Of a stretch of DNA of 38,530 bases, positions 9,250 to 17,127 are shown piece by piece. The notes beneath the pieces were generated by a model, which saw only the letters and a list, made by a program, of their open reading frames with translations, did not search any database and was not told the DNA's origin. Location of the stretch: assembly GCF_051967575.1 (NCBI RefSeq), contig NZ_JBQCJW010000036.1, forward strand, positions 1 to 38,530. The letters are read 5' to 3'. This stretch comes from Solibacillus silvestris_B (GTDB taxonomy: Bacteria > Bacillota > Bacilli > Bacillales_A > Planococcaceae). The position numbers and the translations under genes are program-made. Each line of letters opens with the position of its first letter. The first letter of the stretch is position 1.

Positions 9250-9699
9250 TTATAAAATTGGACCTCTTGTATCCTCGTCCACTATCACCAAAATTTTCCC
9301 TGCTTTAAATTGTTCGTTGTAACGGTCGGCCTCCTCTGCGGAAATTCCCATTCCTACTAAGGCACCAGCCAATCCACCGACACTTGCACCCGCAGCAAGT
9401 CCTGCCAACCCTGTAGCAATTGGTCCAGCTGCCACAACAGGACCGATACCTGGGATAGCAAGTGCGCCAAGGCCTAAAAGAACCCCGCCAATACCACCTA
9501 AAGCTCCGCCGGCAGCTACGCCTGTAACAGCGCCTTCTACGACATCCGCACCTGTTTCATCGGAAATCATATCCACTTCGGACTGTCTCTTGCTGACAAT
9601 TGAAATGTCTTCAGAGCGATAACCTTGTCGCTTCAGATCCTCAATTGCCGCAATAGCTTCTTGCTCTGTATCATAATACCCTATTGTATGTTTTGCCAT
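9250..9699 (-). CDS. YflT-type general stress protein (17M-like)
   Basis: 149 aa. The N-terminal 45 residues (HTIGYYDTEQEAIAAIEDLK, then a SEDISIVSK segment) match the YflT/general-stress 17M domain of Bacillus. The middle (about 60-125) is a glycine- and alanine-rich hydrophobic stretch (GAVTGVAAGGALGGIGGVLL...), a glycine-zipper-like segment likely to associate with membranes. The tail carries AEEADRYNEQFKAGKILVIV. The ATG at 9699 is chosen since GAGG lies 9 bases before; ATG 9708 is the alternative. The longer frame starting at 9789 would run through the promoter and is rejected. A sigma-B-like promoter (9740-9764) lies just upstream, so it is probably part of the general stress response. 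Molecular role unknown in the family. Confidence 0.9.
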   Translation of the reverse strand: MAKHTIGYYDTEQEAIAAIEDLKRQGYRSEDISIVSKRQSEVDMISDETGADVVEGAVTGVAAGGALGGIGGVLLGLGALAIPGIGPVVAAGPIATGLAGLAAGASVGGLAGALVGMGISAEEADRYNEQFKAGKILVIVDEDTRGPIL

Positions 9700-9739
9700 T
9701 TCTATCATCCTCTCCTTTGAGCCTGTGCACAATTTAAAT

Positions 9740-9764
9740 TTACCCGCGCAGAAAATTTGTAAAC
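9740..9764 (-). promoter_or_regulatory. sigma-B-type promoter
   Basis: On the minus strand GTTTAC (9764-9759) and GGGTAA (9745-9740) are 13 bases apart, close to the sigma-B consensus GTTTAA-N13-GGGTAT. Transcription would begin near 9733, about 34 bases before the ATG of the stress gene. Confidence 0.75.
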
Positions 9765-9904
9765 TAGGTAAAAATTCTTCATAGCCCATTTTCCCGTATA
9801 ACCCGATATCGTAGCAAAATGGTTGGGTTAGTTCCCGTCCAATTGGTTGGAGACATATCGTCCCTTTAACATTATTCTAGATGTATATACGAGGGGGAAT
9901 GGAA

Positions 9905-10525
9905 GTGGAACCGTTAATTCATGGAATACTACTGGCATTTGGTTTGATTTTGCCTTTAGGAGTTCAAAACATATTTATATTTAATCAAGGGGCGATACAC
10001 AGGAAATTCACGAAAGCATTGCCTGCCGTGATTACCGCTGGAGTCTGCGACACTATCCTCATATATTTGGCGGTAGCGGGAGTTTCCGTTATTGTGTTTA
10101 ATTTTGAATGGTTAAAAATGTTGTTATTTTCAGCAGGTTTCTTTTTTCTTGCATATATGGGGTTGGTAATATGGAAAAACAAACCTGAAGTCCGCACTAA
10201 TCAAGAAGAAAGTCGATTTTCTCCACGACGTCAGATTGTATTTGCTGCATCTGTGTCATTACTTAATCCCCACGCTATTTTGGATACAATAGGAGTTATC
10301 GGAACAAGTTCATTAGCGTATACAGGGTATGGCAAATGGGTGTTTACGGCGGCTTGTATTGGGGTATCTTGGTTGTGGTTCATTTCGCTGGCGGTTTTCG
10401 GAAAAAAGCTTGGGCAAATTAACGGAAATGGGAAGTTCCTAATCCGCATAAATCAAATTTCGGCGATTATTATTTGGATGATGGCTATTTATATGGGCTA
10501 TCAGTTATTTTCATTTTTCTTCTAA
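9905..10525 (+). CDS. LysE/ArgO-type amino-acid exporter
   Basis: 206 aa with six predicted membrane helices. The N-terminus ILLAFGLILPLGVQN and the motif LLNPHAILDTIGVIG (about residues 119-133) are hallmarks of the LysE family, which exports basic amino acids such as lysine and arginine by proton antiport. Length fits the family (200-210). A GTG at 9905 with GAGGGGG at 9891-9897 is the best start; the in-frame ATG at 9899 is too close to the ribosome site. It stands alone. No LysG-type regulator is adjacent, and I see no lysine riboswitch in the short leader. Substrate is inferred from family only. Confidence 0.9.
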   Translation: MEPLIHGILLAFGLILPLGVQNIFIFNQGAIHRKFTKALPAVITAGVCDTILIYLAVAGVSVIVFNFEWLKMLLFSAGFFFLAYMGLVIWKNKPEVRTNQEESRFSPRRQIVFAASVSLLNPHAILDTIGVIGTSSLAYTGYGKWVFTAACIGVSWLWFISLAVFGKKLGQINGNGKFLIRINQISAIIIWMMAIYMGYQLFSFFF

Positions 10526-10718
10526 TGTAAATTTGAGCAGTAAAAGAAAGTTGCATCGGGGTAAATGACCGTTCATCCGAAAAAGAAATAATTCCATTTT
10601 TATAGTAGGCAATAATACTCTGACTGGTTTCGTAAAAATGCATCCAAAACATTAGAAACTAACTGCTTCTCAAAACGTAGAAAATTAAAGATCGTTTATA
10701 TAGAAGGAGGAGTAAGAA

Positions 10719-12113
10719 ATGAAGCTCTTAAAAAGGGATACAGTTCTAATATCCATGCTAAGTTTAATGATCATGGCAGGATGCGGGGATGACCAAATAA
10801 AGACAAAGGACACAACGCCTGCCGAAAATGAGGCAGTAGTGGAAGCAACGGAAGAAGAAATTCCGCGTGCCGGGAGAACAGTGGAAGAAATGGTCGCTCA
10901 GAAAGCGGGCGTACTAGTTGAATTACATATGGATCAGCAGCTGGAAACGCTTGGGGGCTGGGACGGTCAGAAGTATCTGGATTTCCTGAAGCAAACATTC
11001 AATCCCATTGCAGAGAAGGAGTTTGAAAGTTATTTTACCGAACATACAGATTTGAACAGTGAGGAAGTATATGATTATTTAGTGCATATGCTTGGTTCAG
11101 GAAATTATGAAAACTATTATGGACAGCTTACTGCCTATGAACATGGATATGCTATGCCAGACCTCCCAGAAGGCGAAGATGAAGTGACGACTAAACAAAA
11201 GAAAATGAATGTAGTCGTACTGATGGATGCAAGCGGCAGCATGAATGGGGTAATAGGCAAACAATCGAAAATGGAGCTGGCTAAAGCAGCAGTTGCCAAA
11301 TTTGCGGGGCAGATTCCGAGTGATGCCAACATTTCGCTAATTGCCTATGGACATGTCGGTTCTTCGTCAAAGGCAGATAAAGCGGCATCCTGCGCGGCGG
11401 TGGAATCCGTGTATCCGTTGTCCGCGTATGAGGCTGCCAATTTCGCTGGCTCGTTAGATTCTTTTGAGGCGAGCGGCTGGACACCATTGGCAGGAGCAAT
11501 CCAAAAGGCGGGCGAACTATTGCAAGCTTATCCTGCCGAGGAATACTCGAATCTTGTTTATATGGTGAGTGACGGAATAGAAACATGTGACGGGGATCCT
11601 GTTGCGGCGGCAAAGCAACTTCAAAGTCAAAATATAAAAGCAAAAGTCAACATTATCGGTTTTAATGTAGATAATGAAGGACAGCAGCAGCTTAAACAGG
11701 TGGCCGATTCTGGTGGCGGTGAATATATCACAGTAGACGACCCGGCTGATCTGGAAGTGCAAATGACGAAAAAATGGAAGCCTACCATAGGACAGCTTGT
11801 TTGGACACAGGGAGTAACGATTCAACAGTTTACAGATGCAATGGAGCGTATGAATCAAATATATAATCCTCTATATTCAGCCTCCGATGCAGAACGAAAT
11901 CGCATCAGGCATGCAGTCAATTTCCTGTATAATGAAGAACTCATTTCGGATGATGTAAAGGAACAAGTATGGAAATTGGCGGAATCATTGCATGATTTGC
12001 GCAATGACCATTTTAAGGAAATAAAAGAGAAGAAAGAAGCGGAAAGAGAGCAGGCGAGCGAAATGATCAATGCCGAGGTTGAAAAATGGCGCCAGCAATG
12101 GAAAGATGAATAG
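10719..12113 (+). CDS. von Willebrand factor A domain lipoprotein
   Basis: 464 aa. A lipoprotein signal with lipobox IMAGC (Cys 22) is followed by an acidic linker. Residues 105-150 hold a helical region, then a vWA domain (about 163-345) with a complete metal-ion-dependent adhesion site: DASGS at 170-174, the Thr of GWTPLAGAI and the Asp of SDGIETC. The C-terminal third (about 370-464) is helical and strongly charged (coiled coil, KEIKEKKEAEREQ). Thus an outer-surface anchored protein likely to bind a partner through Mg2+. Strong ribosome site AGAAGGAGGAG. It is a single-gene unit. The nature of its partner is unknown. Confidence 0.88.
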   Translation: MKLLKRDTVLISMLSLMIMAGCGDDQIKTKDTTPAENEAVVEATEEEIPRAGRTVEEMVAQKAGVLVELHMDQQLETLGGWDGQKYLDFLKQTFNPIAEKEFESYFTEHTDLNSEEVYDYLVHMLGSGNYENYYGQLTAYEHGYAMPDLPEGEDEVTTKQKKMNVVVLMDASGSMNGVIGKQSKMELAKAAVAKFAGQIPSDANISLIAYGHVGSSSKADKAASCAAVESVYPLSAYEAANFAGSLDSFEASGWTPLAGAIQKAGELLQAYPAEEYSNLVYMVSDGIETCDGDPVAAAKQLQSQNIKAKVNIIGFNVDNEGQQQLKQVADSGGGEYITVDDPADLEVQMTKKWKPTIGQLVWTQGVTIQQFTDAMERMNQIYNPLYSASDAERNRIRHAVNFLYNEELISDDVKEQVWKLAESLHDLRNDHFKEIKEKKEAEREQASEMINAEVEKWRQQWKDE

Positions 12114-12123
12114 AAAGTAGATA

Positions 12124-12162
12124 AACCGCCCGCTTTGGCCCGGATCGGAAAAGTGGGCGTTT
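12124..12162 (+). terminator. probable terminator after the vWA gene
   Basis: AACCGCCCGCTTT and AAAGTGGGCGTTT pair with two mismatches around a 13-base loop, 10 bases after the stop codon. The U-run is short, so termination may be inefficient. Confidence 0.5.
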
Positions 12163-12310
12163 ACGGTTGACTGAAAAAATGTCCTTTTATTCAGAACTTC
12201 AAATTCATTTAACATGGTTTTTTATAAAATAACAATCGGGCTCGTTTCTTCAAAAATGCATCTGTATTCATTTAATGGCTATTTTATTGGCTGGGCGATA
12301 AACCTGGCCG

Positions 12311-12615
12311 ATAAAAAGATGCTTGTTTCCTATCGGGGATGAGAAAGGTCCGCACTTATCGGTTGGGAAATCAGGTTAAGTCCCTAGTCGGATGAATAGA
12401 CGGAAAAATTCCGCTTAATTAGGAATTAAAATAAAAAACAGCTTAATTAGGCGGAGAAATTCCGTCTATTAACTTGAAAAACATGAAAATGAGGGAATTT
12501 ACTTTGCATAGACGGAAAAATTACCCTTATTTATCCCAAAACATGCTCTAATCCATAAATAACCGGAAAAACTCCGCTTATTTTGTTTTTCTTCGTTACT
12601 TAATTAAAGAGCATA
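12311..12615 (-). repeat. copy 1 of an approximately 300-bp palindrome-rich intergenic element
   Basis: Read on the minus strand, this stretch aligns over its whole length with 29659-29955. Both have four imperfect palindromes of the type AATAAGCGGA-N-TCCGCTTATT (here centred near 12571, 12521, 12458 and 12408; centre spacing about 50, 63 and 50), a left flank with TAATTAAGT and a right flank with ACTTAA, TCCCAACCG, GCGG and TCATCCC at matching positions. It lies between the 3' ends of convergent genes. No frame is open through it. Likely a mobile-derived intergenic repeat or a structured RNA; see findings. Confidence 0.75.
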
Positions 12616-12643
12616 ATTCCGATTGGATAAAATATGAAGTTTG

Positions 12644-12728
12644 TATAATGGGGGAAAACAAGTATTCCATATCACTTCTAATAGACAGACTCAGAAACGG
12701 TAAGCGACGTTATGCTTCTGAGCTTTTT
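12644..12728 (+). ncRNA. candidate small RNA or bidirectional terminator
   Basis: TATAAT at 12644-12649, with a weak TTGGAT 15 bases before it, precedes about 75 bases that end in a hairpin CTCAGAA (12690-12696)/TTCTGAG (12716-12722) followed by CTTTTTC. This is the pattern of a short independent transcript. Alternatively the hairpin only terminates the minus-strand HAD gene ending at 12731. No reading frame of note. Confidence 0.3.
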
Positions 12729-12730
12729 CA

Positions 12731-13456
12731 TTAATTAAATTCATGACCCAACTCAACAATCATCCGAGCTACTTCCTCTTTTTTAATTGTTACAGAAGCA
12801 TATTTTTGCACTTCATTTTGCCCGATACAGACGCTAAAACGAGCTTTTTCAAACATGCATTGATCATTGCTGTCATTTCCAAAGGCGATGAAATCTTCTA
12901 CTTGGAGTTTTTCAAGACCATATACTTTATTGATGCCGAATGGGCTTATATCGATCGCATTTTCATTTTTATAAGCTGTCACACAAAGGGGCAGTTTACT
13001 CAGCTCATCTAGAAGCGCCTCATGTGGCTCGAATAAAACTAATTTGCATATTTCTTGTAATGCACCGATTTTCAAATTTTTTGCAGTATCCTGATTAATG
13101 TTTTTATAAATCGGATGTTCTATATTTCCTGTAAAAGTATAGTCCCATTTACCATCGGCTAAATAAGTAAGTTTATGTTCGTTAATGATTGTATGTAATT
13201 GTGTCATAAGTTCCGGTGTGAAAGTATGTGCTGTAATATGCTCGTGATCCGAGATGAAACAACCATTTCCGCCAATTAGTTTTCCTCTTTTAAAAGATTC
13301 CGGAAGTACAGGGACTAAATCTCGAATCGGACGGGCAGAAGCGAAAATAACAGTATGTCCATCGTTGGAGATTTTGTGCAATGCCTCAATAATTGGTTGT
13401 TCAATAGTTTTGCCGTCAAAGCAAAGCGTGCCGTCTATATCAAATACAAAATTCAT
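12731..13456 (-). CDS. HAD-superfamily (Cof-type) phosphatase
   Basis: 241 aa. Motif I FDIDGT with nucleophile Asp6 and Asp8, motif II region FASARP, motif III Lys in GINKVYGL, and motif IV FGNDSND are all present, with a type II cap between (about 80-185). This is the Cof/YidA branch that dephosphorylates sugar phosphates and related metabolites in the cytosol. Start ATG 13456 follows GGAGGG by 6 bases. It is divergent from the Crp/Fnr-type regulator, from which it is separated by 65 bases, so shared control is possible. Exact substrate cannot be read from sequence. Confidence 0.9.
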   Translation of the reverse strand: MNFVFDIDGTLCFDGKTIEQPIIEALHKISNDGHTVIFASARPIRDLVPVLPESFKRGKLIGGNGCFISDHEHITAHTFTPELMTQLHTIINEHKLTYLADGKWDYTFTGNIEHPIYKNINQDTAKNLKIGALQEICKLVLFEPHEALLDELSKLPLCVTAYKNENAIDISPFGINKVYGLEKLQVEDFIAFGNDSNDQCMFEKARFSVCIGQNEVQKYASVTIKKEEVARMIVELGHEFN

Positions 13457-13521
13457 TCAAATCCCTCCTGTGAGCAGTATAATAAGTATGACGAGATGGC
13501 GAAAGGACAGGTGTCTCACCG

Positions 13522-14184
13522 ATGGATCTAGAAAAATTCAGCAATGTTTATACATATACCTTTCCAAGTGAACTAATTGCAGAAATACAATGGAAAACTT
13601 ATGAACCGAATGATGCCATTTTAACGGCAGGCGATGAAATAGACGGACTCTATTTTTTAGTGGAAGGGAAATATTATGTATCAAGCCTTGAAATAACAGG
13701 CAAAGAATTATTATTAAGATATAGTAAAGTGCCTGCTATATTGGGGGACATTGAAGTATTGGAGCAATGTACCATTCAATCGAATTGTATCGCTGCTGAA
13801 CGATGTGAATTTATCTTTGTCCCGCTTATTACATATAAAAATTGCTTACAAAACGATGCCCTATTTGCTCAATTATTATTAAAGGAACTGGCCTACAAGT
13901 TAAAGACATGTACGGTTTCTTCTAGAGTCAATGCTTTATCGCCCGTATCGGTCCGCTTGGCTGCTTATTATTGTACGATTGCTTCTGGCAATGCAAATAG
14001 TGAATATATTATCTCCAATAAACTGGATGAAGTGGCTGCATTAATCGGTACAACAAAAAGGCATTTGAACCGAATTATGAGGCAATGGCAAGAAGAAGGG
14101 CTAATTTATAGACAGGGAGATAACGTTCAATTTTTGGACTGGGATGCAATCCAGAGCTATTCTGAAGGAGTAAGGTTTGAATGA
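13522..14184 (+). CDS. Crp/Fnr-type transcriptional regulator
   Basis: 220 aa. Residues 15-120 form a cyclic-nucleotide-binding-like beta roll (GDEIDGLYFLVEGKYYV, then EITGKELLLRYSK). A long dimer helix follows, and a winged helix at about 165-210 with ISNKLDEVAALIGTTKRHLN as recognition region. Residues for cAMP contact (R-S of the phosphate cassette) are not evident, and there is no N-terminal Fnr cysteine cluster, so the signal is probably different; the overall shape is like the YeiL branch. ATG 13522, ribosome site AGGTG about 9 bases ahead. The next genes, guanidinium exporters, have their own riboswitch, so co-regulation is not implied. Confidence 0.88.
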   Translation: MDLEKFSNVYTYTFPSELIAEIQWKTYEPNDAILTAGDEIDGLYFLVEGKYYVSSLEITGKELLLRYSKVPAILGDIEVLEQCTIQSNCIAAERCEFIFVPLITYKNCLQNDALFAQLLLKELAYKLKTCTVSSRVNALSPVSVRLAAYYCTIASGNANSEYIISNKLDEVAALIGTTKRHLNRIMRQWQEEGLIYRQGDNVQFLDWDAIQSYSEGVRFE

Positions 14185-14274
14185 GGAAAGCTGTTTTAAA
14201 GCAAATGAAATTTAAAATCTTAATGCTTGAATGAGCCGGTGAAATGTGAAATAATTATTTTAACTTTATAGAAA

Positions 14275-14366
14275 TACACCTTCTAGGGTTCCGTTTGCGC
14301 AGGCATTGTCTGGTCCGAGAGAAGGTGCGCGGTTTCGGCGTCACGGAGGGATAAAAGCCTGGGAGA
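14275..14366 (+). ncRNA. guanidine-I (ykkC) riboswitch aptamer
   Basis: The leader shows the conserved ykkC blocks in order: CTAGGGTTCCG (14283-14293), CTGGTCCGAGAG (14310-14321), then ACGGAGGGATAAAAGCC (14343-14359) and GGGAGA. Guanidine-I riboswitches bind guanidinium and switch on downstream export or degradation genes. The downstream genes are two SMR subunits, the classical YkkCD-type arrangement. Strong direct match to the consensus. Confidence 0.95.
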
Positions 14367-14399
14367 TATGTTGATGAACATTTCTTCCAGGCTTTTTTA
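14354..14399 (+). terminator. riboswitch-controlled terminator
   Basis: AAGCCTGG...CCAGGCTT with an inner ATGTT/AACAT stem is followed by TTTTTATTTT. The 5' arm overlaps the 3' part of the guanidine aptamer (AAAAGCC...GGGAGA), so ligand binding can prevent hairpin formation: an ON switch by transcription antitermination. Confidence 0.92.
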
Positions 14400-14470
14400 T
14401 TTTGGCTGAAATAAGTGGTATAGCTTGAAATGAACGCAACGAACAGGACAATTAGAAGGAGTGGATGAAA

Positions 14471-14809
14471 ATGAAATATTGGTTATTGGTAGTGGTCGCA
14501 GCGGTGTTCGAAGTTGGTTGGGTAATCGGCTTAAAGCACGCTGCAGCACCATTGGAATGGGGCGGCACAGTGATTGCAATCATTGTGAGCTTCGGGATAT
14601 TGATTTATGCGAGCGGTGTGCTGCCGGTCGGGACAGTATATGCGGTGTTCGTAGGGCTTGGTACGTTCGGAACGGTAATCGGTGATATGGTGCTGTTCGG
14701 AAGTCCGGTCGAGCCACTGAAAATTTTATTTATTTTCACTTTATTAGCTGGTGTCATTATGCTGAAGCTTGCGACACCGGATGGCAATGGAAAGGAGAGT
14801 GAGCAGTAA
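14471..14809 (+). CDS. ykkC: guanidinium exporter SMR subunit (YkkC-like)
   Basis: 112 aa with four membrane helices of the small multidrug resistance family. The N-terminus has the essential membrane Glu (AAVFEVGWVIGLKHA), and the loop region APLEWGG and helix 3 GTVYAVFVGLGTFGTV are typical of the Gdx/SugE branch. ATG 14471 is favoured over 14465 because AAGGAG (14456-14461) lies 9 bases before. It sits under the guanidine-I riboswitch and overlaps the next SMR gene by one base; by analogy to Bacillus YkkCD the two likely form a heterodimer exporting guanidinium in exchange for protons. Confidence 0.92.
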   Translation: MKYWLLVVVAAVFEVGWVIGLKHAAAPLEWGGTVIAIIVSFGILIYASGVLPVGTVYAVFVGLGTFGTVIGDMVLFGSPVEPLKILFIFTLLAGVIMLKLATPDGNGKESEQ

Positions 14810-15123
14810 TGGCATGGATTTATTTAATTTTAGCGGGTTTATGTGAAATGATGGCAGTCGGTTTTATGGGCAGACTGCAGCAGCAAAAGAATACTTCGTC
14901 ATTTGTTTTATTAGTTCTTGGCTTTACTGCAAGCTTTTTTTTCCTGAGCCTTGCTATGAAGGTGCTTCCGATGGGATTAGCCTATGCGATCTGGACAGGG
15001 ATCGGGGCGGCAGGGGGCGCGATTTTAGGAATTGCTTTGTACAATGAACCGAAGAATGCGCTGAGAATTACAGCAATCACTTTAATTATCGGTAGTGTAA
15101 TTGCGCTGAAATTGATTTCTTAA
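14809..15123 (+). CDS. ykkD: guanidinium exporter SMR subunit (YkkD-like)
   Basis: 104 aa, four helices, SMR family. The catalytic-position Glu is in LILAGLCEMMAVGFM (Glu 13); helix 3 is GLAYAIWTGIGAAGGAI and helix 4 RITAITLIIGSVIALKL. Start and stop of the two genes overlap (TAATG), with AAAGGAGAG just upstream, so synthesis is coupled. Second half of the putative heterodimeric guanidinium exporter. No guanidine-degrading genes are in the window. Confidence 0.92.
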   Translation: MAWIYLILAGLCEMMAVGFMGRLQQQKNTSSFVLLVLGFTASFFFLSLAMKVLPMGLAYAIWTGIGAAGGAILGIALYNEPKNALRITAITLIIGSVIALKLIS

Positions 15124-15132
15124 TATGCTTTC

Positions 15133-15180
15133 AAACCAATCTCGCCAAGCTGAATGCAGTGTGGGATTGGTTTTCTTTTG
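15133..15180 (+). terminator. terminator of the guanidinium-export operon
   Basis: AACCAATC...GATTGGTT with a long, partly structured loop, followed by TTCTTTT, 10 bases after the ykkD stop. Confidence 0.75.
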
Positions 15181-15503
15181 TGCTCTTTCTGCTGTAGTTT
15201 GTCCTCATCCGGCGAAGCGCTTTTTCAAGGAATAAGAACAAAATCGTAATAGTTCTTTAGAACGACTTGAAGCGAGAAGCCCAAAATTTCAATAATATTA
15301 TGCTAAAATAAGAAACAGAGCAATAATATCTGCTCCAACATTTGTCTGAGCGGTAAAAGGACACTTCCTTTTTTATCTCTCGTGAATGGATGAAATGCTG
15401 CTGATTTTCCGTAACCGCCCTTTCCCTTGAAATATTAACCCAACTACCCCTGCTATTCTTTTGAGACAAAAAACATAATTAAATATTGAAAGGATTTGAT
15501 TGA
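15181..15503. other. gene-free stretch before the NCS1 permease
   Basis: About 320 bases. A 70-codon minus-strand frame (15257-15469) has no ribosome site or family character and is not accepted. A short palindrome GTTCTTTAGAAC lies at 15250-15261. The permease promoter is probably near 15450-15490 but no clean -35/-10 pair is visible. No purine riboswitch consensus was found. Confidence 0.4.
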
Positions 15504-16919
15504 ATGAGATCTGGTATTACTGCAGATCAAAGTTTAAGAGAACGAGACTTATATCATAAAGAAGCAACTAGTGATTTTACTTTTGACCGTGTCCCGCGTG
15601 AAGAACGCAAAATGGGATGGGTAAGTATCACTAATATTACATTTGGCATCGCAACTGCCATTTTCTACTTCCAAATGGGGAGCGTCATGGCATTACAGTT
15701 TGGAGCTGTCAATGCGCTCATCTCGGCAGGCTATGCCATTATTGTCGCAGGAATCCTTGGAAGCATCATTGTTTATCTATCGGCTAAGTCCGGCATGAAC
15801 GTCAACTTATTATCCCGCGGAGGGTTCGGTTATATCGGGGCCTCACTAACCTCATTAATTTACGCATCAAATTTTATTATGTATTGTGCATTTGAAGGTA
15901 TGATTTTAGTCGCTGCAGTTCATGCATTTTTCCCGGCGATTCCGATCTGGCTTTTAATTGTATTCTTTGGTTCCTTAGTGATTCCATTAAACTGGTTTGG
16001 CATTAAACAATTGGACAAACTCCAAAAATGGTCATTGCCGATTTTCGGAATCTTCCTGATTTCAGCAATTGTCATTGCGTTCAATCACCCATCGCTTTAT
16101 ACCGGAAATTTCTGGACCTATATGCCCGAAGGTGTCCAAATCGGCGGCACGGCATTGCTGTTATGCATAGGAATGCAACACGGTATTATGGGATTGACTG
16201 CATTGATAGCTTCAGATTACGCACGTTTCTTAAAACCGAAAGATTTAAAAATCGGTTCAATTGCCATTGGTTTTATTCCGCAAATTTTCTGTTTTGGCGT
16301 GATGGGCGGCCTTGGTATTTGGTTCGGGATCAAATTCAGCGAATCGAACCCTGGTGTTTATATTGTTACATTGTTAGGGCTAGGTGGTGTGCTATTTACA
16401 GTGCTTACACAGGTCCGCATTAACATAACGAATATTTACAGCAGCTCGCTTTCCCTGTCGAACTTTTTTGAAAACATGTTTGGCTTTAAACCGGGACGCC
16501 GTTTTTGGGTAGTGGTGGGAGGTGTCATCGCAATGATTTTGATGCTTGGCGGTATTGTTGATCATCTCCAAGTTGCCATGACTTTTCAAGGTGTTGCATT
16601 GATGAGCTGGGCATCGGTTTTGGTAACAGAAGCACTTGTTATTAGGAAATGGCTGAAAATCGGTCCGCCCTATTATGAATCAAGACAAGAAAATTTATAT
16701 AAATGGAATCCGGTTGGTGTTCTGGCATTGATTATACCAACTGTGACTGGAACGATTGCGGCCCTTGGATATATGGGCACATTCCTGCAAAATACAGCCG
16801 CATTCTTCGCCGCATTCATGGCAGCGATTTTGACTGTCATCCTAGGGATAGCGACAAAAGGGCGTTATTATATAAAGAAAGAAGCAAATGATATTCCGAA
16901 AGAGGATTGGATTGGTTAA
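15504..16919 (+). CDS. NCS1-family nucleobase permease (CodB-like)
   Basis: 471 aa with about twelve membrane helices. The N-terminal cytosolic segment ends in PREERKMGWVSI; helix 1 contains NITFGIATAIFYFQMGS, and RGGFGYIGASLTSLIY and FGIKQLDKLQKWSLP are typical of the cytosine/purine branch of nucleobase:cation symporter-1. It imports a nucleobase or related compound with Na+ or H+. AAAGGA ribosome site 10 bases before ATG. It is a single gene with its own terminator; no deaminase or other catabolic gene is beside it, so the substrate cannot be named. Confidence 0.88.
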   Translation: MRSGITADQSLRERDLYHKEATSDFTFDRVPREERKMGWVSITNITFGIATAIFYFQMGSVMALQFGAVNALISAGYAIIVAGILGSIIVYLSAKSGMNVNLLSRGGFGYIGASLTSLIYASNFIMYCAFEGMILVAAVHAFFPAIPIWLLIVFFGSLVIPLNWFGIKQLDKLQKWSLPIFGIFLISAIVIAFNHPSLYTGNFWTYMPEGVQIGGTALLLCIGMQHGIMGLTALIASDYARFLKPKDLKIGSIAIGFIPQIFCFGVMGGLGIWFGIKFSESNPGVYIVTLLGLGGVLFTVLTQVRINITNIYSSSLSLSNFFENMFGFKPGRRFWVVVGGVIAMILMLGGIVDHLQVAMTFQGVALMSWASVLVTEALVIRKWLKIGPPYYESRQENLYKWNPVGVLALIIPTVTGTIAALGYMGTFLQNTAAFFAAFMAAILTVILGIATKGRYYIKKEANDIPKEDWIG

Positions 16920-17005
16920 GCAAACCTTTTAAATGCGATTTTAAATAAAGAATATATATAAGAGTAATTTAAGATTCTTCCGACAAATAGTTCAATAATG
17001 TAAAG

Positions 17006-17042
17006 GCCTCTAAACTCTAGCTGTAAGTTTAGAGGCTTTTCT
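17006..17042. terminator. bidirectional terminator
   Basis: Perfect 11-bp stem GCCTCTAAACT/AGTTTAGAGGC, loop CTAGCTGTA, followed by TTTTCT on the plus strand and by CTTT on the minus strand. It separates the convergent permease and TetR genes. Confidence 0.9.
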
Positions 17043-17127
17043 ATACATATTAATAAACACCATTACATATATTTATCGTTCAACTGTTTTTTAGGCATGT
17101 ATGCTTTCACAACAAAGGGCACCTCTA

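Noticed and set aside
15257..15469. 70-codon minus-strand frame before the NCS1 permease
   Set aside because: No ribosome site and no family signal.
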